The notes: generated by a model from the letters alone, not told the origin. A DNA stretch of 64,000 nt from Actinokineospora xionganensis (GCF_014323725.1 NZ_JABVED010000004.1:1-64000); one strand, 5' to 3'; shown: positions 53,950 to 63,183, counted from the stretch's first letter. Numbers and translations: made by a program.

Positions 53950-54303
53950 ATGACGAACCAGGCGGCCGAAGGCGAGGGCGTGAACGGGTTGGGCAGGCTC
54001 GACGACCCGGAGTACCCCGCGTTCACGATCGGGCAGGCCTCGAACCTGCTCACCGTCCAGCAGGCCTTCCTCCGCAGCCTCGACGCCGCCGGGATCGTCT
54101 CGCCCCAACGGTCCGGCGGCGGGCACCGCCGGTACTCCCGCAGGCAGCTGGAGACCATCACGCGGCTGCGTGAGCTGCTCGACCAGGGTCACCCGCTCGC
54201 GGCCGCCGCCCGCATCGTGGGGCTGCAGAACGACCTGGCCGCCGCCAACGCCGAGATCAGCGACCTGCGCGACCAGCTCCGCGAACGCGACGGCACGCCC
54301 TAG
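53950..54303 (+). CDS. MerR-family, HspR-like regulator
   Basis: A 117-residue regulator: MerR HTH (FTIGQASNLLTVQQAFLRSL, then GGGHRRYSRRQLETI) and a C-terminal coiled coil (about 85-115, NDLAAANAEISDLRDQLRER). It has no cysteine-based effector site, as in HspR and its relatives. ATG 53950 or GTG 53944. It is divergent from the Hsp20 gene, which it probably represses at normal temperature. Confidence 0.88.
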   Translation: MTNQAAEGEGVNGLGRLDDPEYPAFTIGQASNLLTVQQAFLRSLDAAGIVSPQRSGGGHRRYSRRQLETITRLRELLDQGHPLAAAARIVGLQNDLAAANAEISDLRDQLRERDGTP

Positions 54304-54308
54304 CTGCA

Positions 54309-54325
54309 CCGCCCGTGGCGGGCGG
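54309..54325 (+). terminator. short hairpin after the MerR gene
   Basis: CCGCCCG-TGG-CGGGCGG is a perfect 7-bp stem beginning 5 nt after the MerR stop. It lies between convergent genes. Confidence 0.6.
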
Positions 54326-54401
54326 CGAGCCGGTCGAGCTCGGCGGCACCTGGATCAGCGGCTGCGCCCAGAAGGACCTGACACGCCCGACTAGTGGCCC
54401 A

Positions 54402-56015
<1,614 letters not shown>

Positions 56016-56276
56016 GGACACCATCCGCGAGAGAGACGTATGCCCACCGGCGTTTCCCGCATGGACACGGGACGCTCAGACGTGGGCTCGGTGGCGGTGT
56101 CAGAGGATCACCCCATCAGGTTCGCACCAGACCGGGGCGACGGTCAACGGAATTAACCGATCGCCAACTCTCGCCGCAGCGCCATCCCACCTGACTGCCA
56201 TGTGGCTGAACCACGTACAGCACGCCTTGGTCCACGCACTACCACCGACGCGTCCGCTAGGCGTGTTCGTCTGAGC

Positions 56277-56348
56277 TGCCCGTCGAGGGTTCGAACCTCG
56301 GTCTCCGCGATCAGAACGCGGCGTCCATGCCGACTGGACCAACGGGCA
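56277..56348 (-). tRNA. tRNA-Gln(CTG)-like
   Basis: A 72-nt cloverleaf: acceptor TGCCCGT/ACGGGCA, D-stem GTCC/GGAC, anticodon arm CCGCG-TTCTGAT-CGCGG, T-arm CGAGG-TTCGAAC-CCTCG. Anticodon CTG. No CCA is encoded. It is the last member of a minus-strand array and lies upstream of the ABC-F gene. Confidence 0.8.
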
Positions 56349-56360
56349 CTGTCCACTCGC

Positions 56361-56430
56361 TCCCGGCTCAGGGTTCGAACCTGACCTCGCGGTGTCAAAG
56401 ACCGCTGTGCTTCCACTACACCAGCCGGGA
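56361..56430 (-). tRNA. tRNA-Gln(TTG)-like
   Basis: A 70-nt cloverleaf: acceptor TCCCGGC/GCCGGGA, D-stem GTGT/GCAC with AGTGGAA loop, anticodon arm GCGGT-CTTTGAC-ACCGC, T-arm TCAGG-TTCGAAC-CCTGA. Anticodon TTG. No encoded CCA. Confidence 0.82.
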
Positions 56431-56712
56431 TCGGCGCCCCTCGCGCACGAGATGGACATTTCCGTGGCGCCGGCGTTCCCTGCGCCAGTCCCACGGCGAG
56501 CGCGAGGATCCGCGTGGCCCCGCGAGCGATGAGGTCTGCGAGCGGGTAGCCCGGGTGGCGGGCTCAGAGTGGCTGGCGAACGATCATTCGAAGGAGGATG
56601 TCGACACCTTCTTCCGAGATTGGGGGCCGGATGGCCCTCGATGGACGGCATGAAGCAGACGGCTTGGGCGACTGTCTTGCCGGGTGGGGCTGATGTCGCC
56701 CATGTTCTTGGT
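56431..56712. other. 282-nt spacer inside the tRNA array
   Basis: No further cloverleaf is visible. A plus-strand frame ending at 56653 has a protein-like tail (LANDHSKEDVDTFFRDWG) but no credible start and runs through tRNA genes. It may be a gene remnant. Confidence 0.4.
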
Positions 56713-56784
56713 GCCCTTGGCAGGATTCGAACCTGCACTGGCCGCGTTCTGAGCGCGGTGCCTCTTCCGTTGGGCTACAAGGGC
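56713..56784 (-). tRNA. class-I tRNA with Leu anticodon (CAG)
   Basis: A 72-nt cloverleaf: acceptor GCCCTTG/CAAGGGC, anticodon arm CCGCG-CTCAGAA-CGCGG, 5-nt variable loop, T-arm GCAGG-TTCGAAT-CCTGC. The 3' end encodes A-CCA (56709-56712). Anticodon CAG reads CUG (Leu), yet bacterial tRNA-Leu normally carries a long variable arm, which is absent here. Confidence 0.75.
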
Positions 56785-56809
56785 TTGTGCCCGCATGGCG
56801 GGACTTGGT

Positions 56810-56882
56810 GCGGTCGCGGGGAGTCGAACCCCGACTGGCCTGGCCCTCGACCAGGCGCCTCTGCAGGTTGGGCTACGACCGC
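56810..56882 (-). tRNA. class-I tRNA-like gene with Leu anticodon (GAG)
   Basis: A 73-nt cloverleaf: acceptor GCGGTCG/CGACCGC, anticodon arm CCTGG-TCGAGGG-CCAGG, 5-nt variable loop, T-arm CGGGG-TTCGACT-CCCCG, encoded A-CCA (56806-56809). Oddities: C instead of T at position 33, no GG pair in the D-loop, and a Leu anticodon (GAG) on a short-variable-loop body. It may be decaying or specialised. Confidence 0.65.
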
Positions 56883-56891
56883 GTGGAAGGT

Positions 56892-56962
56892 GACGCGTAC
56901 CGGGGTCGAACCGGTGTCTCCGGCGTGAGAAGCCGGTGTCCATTCCGCTGGACCAACGCGCC
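56892..56962 (-). tRNA. tRNA-Glu(CTC)-like
   Basis: A 71-nt cloverleaf: acceptor GGCGCGT/ACGCGTC (one G-T pair), D-stem GTCC/GGAC, anticodon arm CCGGC-TTCTCAC-GCCGG, T-arm ACCGG-TTCGACC-CCGGT. Anticodon CTC. No encoded CCA. Confidence 0.8.
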
Positions 56963-56976
56963 TTGAGTGCTGTCGT

Positions 56977-57023
56977 CGGGTGCCCGCGAGTCGAACGCGG
57001 TGTCTTCCGCTTTCAAAGCGGAT
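56977..57023 (-). pseudogene. 3' part of a split tRNA with Ser anticodon (TGA)
   Basis: On the minus strand this gives anticodon arm TCCGC-TTTGAAA-GCGGA, variable AGACA, T-arm CCGCG-TTCGACT-CGCGG and the 3' acceptor strand GCACCCG. The sequence that should form the D-arm and 5' acceptor is replaced by unrelated DNA from 57025 on. The missing part is found at 62219-62247, on the far side of the mobile element. Confidence 0.8.
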
Positions 57024-57034
57024 GTTCTCCGGGA
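57019..57034 (+). repeat. left end: 6-bp core plus inverted terminus
   Basis: CGGATG (shared with the right end) overlaps the left inverted terminus GTTCTCCGGGA at the final G. The 117 nt from 57035 to tnpA contain no further gene. Confidence 0.65.
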
Positions 57035-57151
57035 TTCGTCACTCTGTCGTGTGATGTTGCATTGGCCGCCAGCGTGGCCGGTCGTGCGACGGTTCTCTTG
57101 GGGTGTAGGTCTGTGACTTCATGTTGCTGATCCAGAAGCAGAGGTTCACCA

Positions 57152-58306
57152 GTGCGAGCGTTCAGAGTCCAGATGCCCTCGGGCAGTCGGTATTGGACGG
57201 TGATTGACAACGAGCTGCGCGTCGAGCCGGTCGCCGACAGGTTCTTGCGAGAGCTGCGGTTCGGCAGGGACCGGGCCGAGTCGACCAGTAAGGCGTACGC
57301 CAACGGCGTTGCCTTGTTCTTCCGCTGGTGCCAGCGCACCGGACGCGACTGGAGAACCGCAGCCACGGACATGGGCCTATTCATGGTCTGGCTGAAGTAC
57401 GTCCCGGCTGGCGACGGCCCAGTGGTGACCGGCCCCGGAGCCAAGCCCGTACGCAGCGACGGCCGGATCAACCGAGTTCTCGTGGCTGTCCGCAGGTTTC
57501 TGTCGTTCGCGGTGGTCAACAAGGAAGCACCGCAGTGGGTGCTGGGGCAGATCTACGAGTTGGCAGACAGCCGTGATCTTCCGCTGGAGGCTCAGAGTGA
57601 GGACGGTGGCCTGTTCTACCGGATGCGCGCCCGGCACCACCTGCGGGAGCCCGAAACGCCGGTGGACCGGGCCAGCGACGATGAGATCGTCGCGCTGTTC
57701 ACGGCCTGCCTTTCGGCACGGGACCGGCTGATCGTCCTGCTGTTGGCGCGGGCCGGACTACGTCGCAGCGAGACGGCCGGGTTGCGGCGCGGCGACCTAC
57801 ATCTGTTGCCGAACAACCGATCTATGGGCTGTGAGGTCGAAGGCGCGCACGTGCACGTGATCCGCCGCGACAACGTCAACGGCGCCTGGGCGAAGTCCCG
57901 GCATGCTCGAACGGTGCCGGTGGACTTCCTGCTTGTTCAAGCCTTCGACCAGTACCAGATCGAACGGCAGCAATGTGCAGCCGCCGTCGGTAGTGATTTC
58001 CTGCTGGTCAATCTGTTCCGGGCGCCGTTGGGCAGCCCGGTCACCCCGGACGCGATTAACGATCTATTCAAGGCGCTGTGCGCCCGCGCTGGACTGACGA
58101 GGTCCGTCGCGCCGCACATGTGTCGGCACGCGTTCGCGAGCAACCTCGCAGACTCAGGCGCGTTGCTGGACGAGATCCAGCGGCTGATGGGGCACGCCAG
58201 CGTGTCGTCCTCCCAGCCCTACCTGCACCCCAATGCTTCCCGACTGCGGGCCGCGGTGGATCGGGTGCCCACGCCCCGCCTGCTGATCGAAGGCGTCATC
58301 CGATGA
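57152..58306 (+). CDS. tnpA: tyrosine recombinase, Tn554 TnpA type
   Basis: A 384-residue site-specific recombinase. The SAM-like N-domain (about 30-130) is followed by the catalytic domain with Arg204 (AGLRRSETAGL), His322-x-x-Arg325 (PHMCRHAF), His348 (LMGHAS) and the nucleophile Tyr357 (SSSQPYLHP); the set is complete. GTG 57152 opens the frame. The gene overlaps tnpB (ATGA). With TnpB and TnpC it forms the three-protein transposition system of Tn554-like elements. Confidence 0.9.
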   Translation: MRAFRVQMPSGSRYWTVIDNELRVEPVADRFLRELRFGRDRAESTSKAYANGVALFFRWCQRTGRDWRTAATDMGLFMVWLKYVPAGDGPVVTGPGAKPVRSDGRINRVLVAVRRFLSFAVVNKEAPQWVLGQIYELADSRDLPLEAQSEDGGLFYRMRARHHLREPETPVDRASDDEIVALFTACLSARDRLIVLLLARAGLRRSETAGLRRGDLHLLPNNRSMGCEVEGAHVHVIRRDNVNGAWAKSRHARTVPVDFLLVQAFDQYQIERQQCAAAVGSDFLLVNLFRAPLGSPVTPDAINDLFKALCARAGLTRSVAPHMCRHAFASNLADSGALLDEIQRLMGHASVSSSQPYLHPNASRLRAAVDRVPTPRLLIEGVIR

Positions 58307-60786
58307 CGAGGGCATTGGTGCCGATCCGAGACCAAGAAGCAAACAAGGACGTCGCCGCCATGCTGTGGGGGGTCATCCAGCCTGCGTTCCTTGACGTGAT
58401 CGCCTGGGACCACGACCGGAAGGTCGTGACCTTCCCGCAAGCGCATCCTCGGCTCGGATGGAGCGCGTGCGTCGTTCGTGGATGCACCAAGCTCACGACG
58501 CTGAGCAGTAAGCTCTGCCCCACCTGCACGCGCCGCTGGACGGCGACCAACGGCCAGATGTTGGAAGACTTCCTCGAGGCCGCCGAACGCGACTGGCGGG
58601 CAATCGGTATCGGCGACTGCGTAGTCCCGCACTGCCTACGGACCTGGACGACCTCGACCGCCCAGCTCTGCCATACCCATGAGACCCAGCGGGCGAAGGC
58701 AGGCCAGACGCTGGCGAAGTTCCTGAAGACGCCGGGCCTGATCGGGTTTCCACCGTTCGCCCCATGTCTGGTCGCGGCCTGCACCCGCACGCGCTGCGGC
58801 CACAAGCCTTCCTACTGTCAGAGCCACCTCAACCGATGGAACACCACCCGCCGCAACGAGCCTTCTACTGATGAACACCTTTGGCGGCGCACCACCTCGG
58901 CGATCGCGGAGAACAACCTGGTCAGCCTGCGGGGTCTCCCCGACCGGGTCCTGGCCGAGGTGCTCTACGGCTTGCAGCAACGCACTCACCACGACGTTGC
59001 GACGAAGCACCATGAGCTGCGCCCCTTCGTCGACCGGCTGCGGCTCCTTCAGGTCGATTCTCTGGACGAACTGGACCCGGAGTCGTTGTCCCGGAGTGAT
59101 CGCCGGCTTCACTCCACCATGGCGAACTACGCCTACTTGGTATGCGCCACACCGGAAAGTGAGCGGCACAAGGACGTCTGGAACGCGACCGTGTTCGGTC
59201 ACTCAGGAACTCTGCGCTTCGGCGAGATCAGCCAGCCGTGGTTGCGTGAGGCAGCCAAGCGCTGGGCCTTCGACAACCTGCCGCGTCGCCGCGGTGACTC
59301 GGGAAGCATGAGCGTCCAGTTCCGGCTCAACGCCCTCGCGCAACTCTCCACGAGCCTGCGCCTGCAGCGCGACGACCATGGCGATCGCTCGGCCACGCTC
59401 AGCCGACTGGACATCACCGCGTTCACCAACCGCATGGGCTACCTCGTCAAGCAGGGCGAGCTCAGCCTCAAGTCCAGGGCCGAGCAGACTCGCGTCCTAC
59501 GCAACCTGTTGACACGGATGCGCACGATGGGTTTGAACCGCCCAGGCGAGCCGCTGCACGGCCTTCCGGATGAATTCAGCCTTGGCGCCGAGGACATGCC
59601 CGACTTCCCAGAGGACGCCGAAGCGGGGCGTGACCTTCCCGTCGAGGTGATGCGCCACCTCTGCGAGCACCTTCCGCTCCTGGACGGCCTCGCCCGCCGC
59701 GAGCTTCGGGTCGCGATCGAGCTGCTGATCGACACCGGACGCCGACCGGACGAGGTCGCCAAGCTGAGCTGGGACTGCCTCGAACGTGACGGTGATGGCA
59801 AACCAGTACTGATCTACGACAACCACAAGGCCGCTCGTGAGGGTCGGCGGCTGCCGATCACGGAGGCCACGGCCGCCCTCATCGTCGCGCAGCAAGAACG
59901 CGTTCGGACCCAGTTCCCCGACACCCCGAGCGGCGAACTGGTGCTGCTGCCCACGCCGGTAGCGAACTCGCACGGCCGCAAGTCACTGGGAGCCATGGGG
60001 ATTGGCGACCGACATCGTGAATGGGTAAACGCGATGCCACCCGTCCTCGTCCCGACCAACGTCACGGACAACGGTGTTCAGGTGACGAAGATGCTGGCCT
60101 TCGACACCACCCGGATCTTCCCGTACGCCTACCGGCACACCTACGCCCAGCGGCACGCTGACGCTGGGGTCGACGTCACCGTGCTCAGGGAGCTGATGGA
60201 CCACCGGCAGTTGACCACGACACAGGGCTACTACAACGTCGGACAGGAACGCCGCCGGGAGGCGGTCGACCGAGTCACCACGATGCAGTTCGACCGGCAC
60301 GGCAACCGCGTCTGGCGCCGGGCCCAGGCCATGCTGGACTCCGAGCACGCCCGCCGAGCGGTCGGCGAAGTCGCCGTCCCCTACGGCGGCTGTTCAGAAC
60401 CGTCGAATGTCGCCGCCGCTGGCCAGGATTGCCCGATCCGGTTCCGCTGCATCGGCTGCGGCCACTTCAGCACCGACATCTCCTACCTGCCCGACCTCGA
60501 GCGCTACCTTGCCGACCTGCTGCGCCACCGAGAGCGCCTGGCCGCGACGCTGGACGCCGACGAATGGGCCAAAAACGAGGCCATGCCCTCCGACCAGGAG
60601 ATCAAGCGCATCCGCCGCCTCATCGACCGCATGAAGGGCGACCTCGACGACCTCACCGACGAGGAACGCGCTCAGATCGACGACGCTGTCGGCATCATCC
60701 GCAGTGGCCGAGCCAAGATCGTCGGCCTGGGCATCCCCCGCATCCGGCAGCCCCTACCCGACATCCGACCGGAGCGCAGCGCATGA
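58303..60786 (+). CDS. tnpB: large tyrosine recombinase, Tn554 TnpB type
   Basis: An 827-residue recombinase, longer than the roughly 630 residues of the Tn554 protein. The N-terminal 180 residues hold several Cys/His pairs (CVVRGC..CPTC; CVVPHC; CLVAAC..CGHKPSYCQSH), probably zinc-binding. The catalytic domain has Arg in DTGRRPDEVAKLSW (about 480), YRHTYAQRHA (about 611) and Tyr in TTQGYYNVG (about 643). A C-terminal Cys cluster (CPIRFRCIGCGHF) precedes a charged helical tail. ATG 58303 overlaps the tnpA stop. The active site is complete. Confidence 0.9.
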   Translation: MTRALVPIRDQEANKDVAAMLWGVIQPAFLDVIAWDHDRKVVTFPQAHPRLGWSACVVRGCTKLTTLSSKLCPTCTRRWTATNGQMLEDFLEAAERDWRAIGIGDCVVPHCLRTWTTSTAQLCHTHETQRAKAGQTLAKFLKTPGLIGFPPFAPCLVAACTRTRCGHKPSYCQSHLNRWNTTRRNEPSTDEHLWRRTTSAIAENNLVSLRGLPDRVLAEVLYGLQQRTHHDVATKHHELRPFVDRLRLLQVDSLDELDPESLSRSDRRLHSTMANYAYLVCATPESERHKDVWNATVFGHSGTLRFGEISQPWLREAAKRWAFDNLPRRRGDSGSMSVQFRLNALAQLSTSLRLQRDDHGDRSATLSRLDITAFTNRMGYLVKQGELSLKSRAEQTRVLRNLLTRMRTMGLNRPGEPLHGLPDEFSLGAEDMPDFPEDAEAGRDLPVEVMRHLCEHLPLLDGLARRELRVAIELLIDTGRRPDEVAKLSWDCLERDGDGKPVLIYDNHKAAREGRRLPITEATAALIVAQQERVRTQFPDTPSGELVLLPTPVANSHGRKSLGAMGIGDRHREWVNAMPPVLVPTNVTDNGVQVTKMLAFDTTRIFPYAYRHTYAQRHADAGVDVTVLRELMDHRQLTTTQGYYNVGQERRREAVDRVTTMQFDRHGNRVWRRAQAMLDSEHARRAVGEVAVPYGGCSEPSNVAAAGQDCPIRFRCIGCGHFSTDISYLPDLERYLADLLRHRERLAATLDADEWAKNEAMPSDQEIKRIRRLIDRMKGDLDDLTDEERAQIDDAVGIIRSGRAKIVGLGIPRIRQPLPDIRPERSA

Positions 60787-61310
60787 CCAGTAGCAACCCC
60801 ATGATCGAAGGACGGCGGGCCGACTCCGCACGTCGCCGCCAGCGCGTCATCAAAGCCATCAACGAGGCCGGCGCCAAGGGCACCGAGATCAGTGTCTCGG
60901 CGATCGCCCGCGCAGCGCGTGTCGACCGCACTTTCCTCTATCGCCACGGCGATCTACTCGGCCAGATCCACGCCGCACAGGCCAACCCCGCCATAGGCGA
61001 GGACGGAGTCCCGACCGTCAGTCGGGCCTCGCTGCAAGCCGACCTGGCCAACGCCCATGGCCAGATCACCCGCCAAGCTGCGCACGTTCGGCAACTGGAG
61101 AAGAAGCTGTCTGAACTGCTCGGCGAGCATGCCTGGCGAGAGTCCGGGCTTGGTGCACCCGCCGACATCGACCAGCTCCAACGCCAGATCACCACGTTGG
61201 AACAGCAGGTTGTCGAGCTCAACGCTCAACTTGCTGACCGTGACCAGGAGCTTGACGCGGCGCGAGCCGCCAACCGGGAACTGATCACTAACCTCAACCG
61301 GAGGCCCTGA
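60783..61310 (+). CDS. tnpC: TnpC-like accessory protein (DUF6262 type)
   Basis: A 175-residue protein with an HTH-like N-terminal part (AINEAGAKGTEISVSAIARA to VDRTFLYRHGDL) and a long coiled coil (about 85-170, heptads in QLEKKLSELLGE and LQRQITTLEQQVVELNAQL). It matches the small third gene of Tn554-type modules, which influences the frequency and orientation of transposition. ATG overlaps the tnpB stop (ATGA). Confidence 0.85.
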   Translation: MTSSNPMIEGRRADSARRRQRVIKAINEAGAKGTEISVSAIARAARVDRTFLYRHGDLLGQIHAAQANPAIGEDGVPTVSRASLQADLANAHGQITRQAAHVRQLEKKLSELLGEHAWRESGLGAPADIDQLQRQITTLEQQVVELNAQLADRDQELDAARAANRELITNLNRRP

Positions 61311-61327
61311 CTGCTGCTGAACCGGAG

Positions 61328-62053
61328 CTACTCGTCCTCCACTCGGATGACCTCGCATTGGTCGATCATCCGAGCAAGCACGCTTAGCGCAGCGAGCTGC
61401 TCGAGCGCCTCCTGCTCCTCCCACTCGCCATCCTCGTGAGTAGCTGGGTTGCGAATGGCCCATGCGCAACCCAGCGCAAACAGCCTCACCCCACGTTGCT
61501 TGCTCGCCACGGTCTGATCCTGCGGGTCGCCTGAAATCCGCAGCCGAGGCTGGCCCGCCTTCGGAGGGTCGTCGCTGAACGTGTCCTGGAAGAGCTTGTC
61601 TTCAGAGGCGTCTCGGCGGCCGACCTTCGCCTGCAGGCGGGCGTTCACCGAGGTGAACCCGGCCTGCACGGCCAATCGGAAGTGCTTGGACTCCCACAAC
61701 GACCGCGCCGCTTCCCACACCCACGGATGAAGCTGATCAGCGCCCAGTTGAGGCACATCCGGGGCAAGACGAATCGCCCACTCCTTGCGGTCGGCGAGGA
61801 TCCCGAGTCCCCGCCGCACCCTCCCGGCGATGTCGGACAGATTCCCGGAACGTCCGGGCTCAAGCCTGAAGTTCCCAAGCGTCGAATCGAGCGTCTTGAG
61901 GATCTCTCGCACGGTCGGCTCACGCTCCTGTAGCGCTGGCAGCGCCGACCGGTCACCACCAGAAAATTGGCCGGTCGACGTCGTGCTCGGGGAAAACCGT
62001 CCCAACAAGACGAGGTACTCCTCCAGGCGGGTCTTTGCCCACTCGATATCCAT
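61328..62053 (-). CDS. TIGR02391/Hypoth_Ymh family protein, element cargo
   Basis: A 241-residue soluble protein. The C-terminal 120 residues carry the family landmarks: LHPWVWEAARSLWESKHFRL, AVQAGFTSVNARLQAKVGR, and AWAIRNPATHEDGEWEEQEA followed by LEQLAALSVLARMIDQCEV. The N-terminal half is variable. Relatives occur on plasmids, phages and in defence-type islands, but the biochemical role is unknown to me. It is convergent with tnpC (17 nt apart) and is the only non-recombinase gene inside the element. Confidence 0.8.
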   Translation of the reverse strand: MDIEWAKTRLEEYLVLLGRFSPSTTSTGQFSGGDRSALPALQEREPTVREILKTLDSTLGNFRLEPGRSGNLSDIAGRVRRGLGILADRKEWAIRLAPDVPQLGADQLHPWVWEAARSLWESKHFRLAVQAGFTSVNARLQAKVGRRDASEDKLFQDTFSDDPPKAGQPRLRISGDPQDQTVASKQRGVRLFALGCAWAIRNPATHEDGEWEEQEALEQLAALSVLARMIDQCEVIRVEDE

Positions 62054-62218
62054 CGAGCCAGCCTAGAACCTCCCAGATGCGCGAGCCGTGCTGCGCAGTT
62101 CGAGCAAGTTGGTCGACTTGCACCACACCTGCTGCAATTGCCCTGGTTCGCCCAAATAGCCCCAGACCTGCAGGGACCTCGTCGCATGGTCCGTTTCCGA
62201 CGAGCATCCCCCAGAGAA
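62054..62218. other. right-end noncoding segment of the element
   Basis: These 165 nt hold the promoter of the Ymh-like gene (minus strand) and the right inverted terminus. No open frame with coding character is visible. Confidence 0.6.
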
Positions 62219-62247
62219 CGGATGGGTTGCCATCTCCCTCGCACCCG
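62219..62247 (-). pseudogene. 5' part of the split tRNA with Ser anticodon
   Basis: On the minus strand: acceptor CGGGTGC, positions 8-9 GA, D-stem GGG, loop AGATGGCAA (with the expected A14, G18G19 and A21), D-stem CCC, A26 and the start of the anticodon stem TCCG. The acceptor pairs perfectly with GCACCCG at 56977-56983. The G at position 8, where T is nearly universal, is the only clear deviation. Confidence 0.7.
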
Positions 62248-62260
62248 TGGTGACCCGCCC

Positions 62261-62839
62261 TCAAGCGGACGGGTCGGTGAGATCCGCGGCCCAGGCGCGC
62301 ACCTCGGCGAGATGTGCGGGCCGCAGCCCCCGCCTCGGGTCGACGTGGCACAGCAACGTCGGCATCGATGCCCTGATCTGGACGAACGCGGTTCGGGCCG
62401 GGACGAACGCCCGGTGGTCGCGCAGTTCGTCGTCCAGCCAGGCCAGGGGCCTGCCCGCGGCATACTCCGCGACCGCGGGCCACTTCCAGCCGCCGTCGGC
62501 CCGCCAGCCGTGGCCTGCCCGCAGGTCGCGGTCCGGGAACTCGATGACGGGCAGCTCCGGCAGGCCGATCGCCCGGCCGATGTAGGTGTTGGCCTCGCGC
62601 ATCCACGTCGTGGCCCACACCAGCTCCAGGCCCGTGTCCTCGGCGACCCGCAGCAGCAGTTCGCCGTCGTCGCGCCGCAGCCAGACCCGCATGCCCCGGC
62701 GGCGCGCCGCCGGGCCCGTGTGCCAGCCGCCGTTGGGCGTCAGGCGGAACGTCTCGTATCCCGGTGGCCGCCGGGTCGGTTTTGCCGCGAAGGGGTTCAG
62801 CGGGCCGTCCACGTCGATCAGCAGCAGTCCACGCGACAT
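62261..62839 (-). CDS. HAD-like hydrolase domain protein (HAD_SAK type)
   Basis: A 192-residue protein starting at ATG 62839 after GGAGGGTGAACCG. The N-terminal motif LLLIDVDGPLNPFAA is HAD motif I, and ELVWATTWMREAN provides the Thr of motif II. AWLDDEL resembles the acidic motif IV. The length and the motif spacing suit the HAD domain described in Swiss-army-knife RNA-repair proteins, found alone in many actinomycetes. Substrate unknown. It lies just outside the mobile element. Confidence 0.8.
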   Translation of the reverse strand: MSRGLLLIDVDGPLNPFAAKPTRRPPGYETFRLTPNGGWHTGPAARRRGMRVWLRRDDGELLLRVAEDTGLELVWATTWMREANTYIGRAIGLPELPVIEFPDRDLRAGHGWRADGGWKWPAVAEYAAGRPLAWLDDELRDHRAFVPARTAFVQIRASMPTLLCHVDPRRGLRPAHLAEVRAWAADLTDPSA

Positions 62840-62938
62840 CGGTTCACCCTCCCCTCTCCCGGGTGATGAATACTTCTGCCCTGCTGTGGAATTGTCAAAG
62901 TGCACAAAAGTCGATGAATTCGAGCGCGAAACAAAGAA

Positions 62939-62967
62939 AGCCGCCTACCGGTGTCCCGATGGCGGCT
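62939..62967 (-). terminator. intrinsic terminator on the minus strand
   Basis: On the minus strand AGCCGCC and GGCGGCT form a 7-bp stem with an inner CGG/CCG pair, followed by TTTCTTTGTTT. A T-tract like this is unusual for this genome and marks the end of a minus-strand transcript arriving from about 63.1 kb. Confidence 0.7.
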
Positions 62968-62988
62968 CCCTGAGCATGACGAGTCACG

Positions 62989-63102
62989 TCATGGCGGGGA
63001 GCCTGAGCTGCCAAGCCGCTGCTCAAGCAGCGGCAGGCCAAGGACGGGAAGCACGAGCGGGCACGCGCCATGGCGCCGTTCCCGAATACGCATGCCCGCC
63101 AT
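62989..63102 (-). CDS. possible 37-residue small protein or structured RNA
   Basis: A short frame (begins MAGMRIRERRHGACPL) with a good ribosome site (GGGAG, 7 nt before ATG 63102) and an intrinsic terminator 22 nt beyond its stop. It contains a perfect 9-bp hairpin (63015-63034, GCCGCTGCT/AGCAGCGGC) and a second palindrome at its end (ATGACG/CGTCAT). It may be a real small gene or a small RNA. The rest of the 344-nt gap shows nothing more. Confidence 0.35.
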   Translation of the reverse strand: MAGMRIRERRHGACPLVLPVLGLPLLEQRLGSSGSPP

Positions 63103-63183
63103 CACAATCTCCCTTGTCGTTTGTTCATGGCAATCATGGCGAGCGTCGAGCGGCGCGTCAATCATTTAATTTCGCGCCGATAA

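Larger units (their letters stand above)
57019..62224. mobile_element. Tn554-type element inserted in a tRNA gene, about 5.2 kb
   Basis: The element contains tnpA-tnpB-tnpC, one TIGR02391/Ymh-like cargo gene and short noncoding ends. Direct repeats CGGATG at 57019-57024 and 62219-62224 bound it, exactly 5200 bp apart. Inside them lie imperfect inverted ends (GTTCTCCGGGA at 57024-57034; CCCCAGAGAAC at 62209-62219; 9 of 11 complementary). Removing one repeat plus the interior joins two tRNA halves into a 71-nt cloverleaf with a fully paired acceptor (CGGGTGC/GCACCCG). G+C and third-position bias are lower than in the flanks. The boundaries are inferred from sequence alone. Confidence 0.75.

Noticed and set aside
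56105-56160. Possible additional tRNA near a GGTTCGCACC-like T-loop
   Set aside because: No acceptor or anticodon stem can be paired around it.
56327-56653. Plus-strand 108-codon frame in the tRNA array
   Set aside because: It crosses two tRNA genes on the opposite strand. Only its tail looks protein-like, and there is no ribosome site.
58078-58302. Longer N-terminus for TnpB
   Set aside because: The extra 75 codons lie inside the catalytic end of tnpA in another frame. The ATG overlapping the tnpA stop matches the usual tnpA-tnpB coupling.
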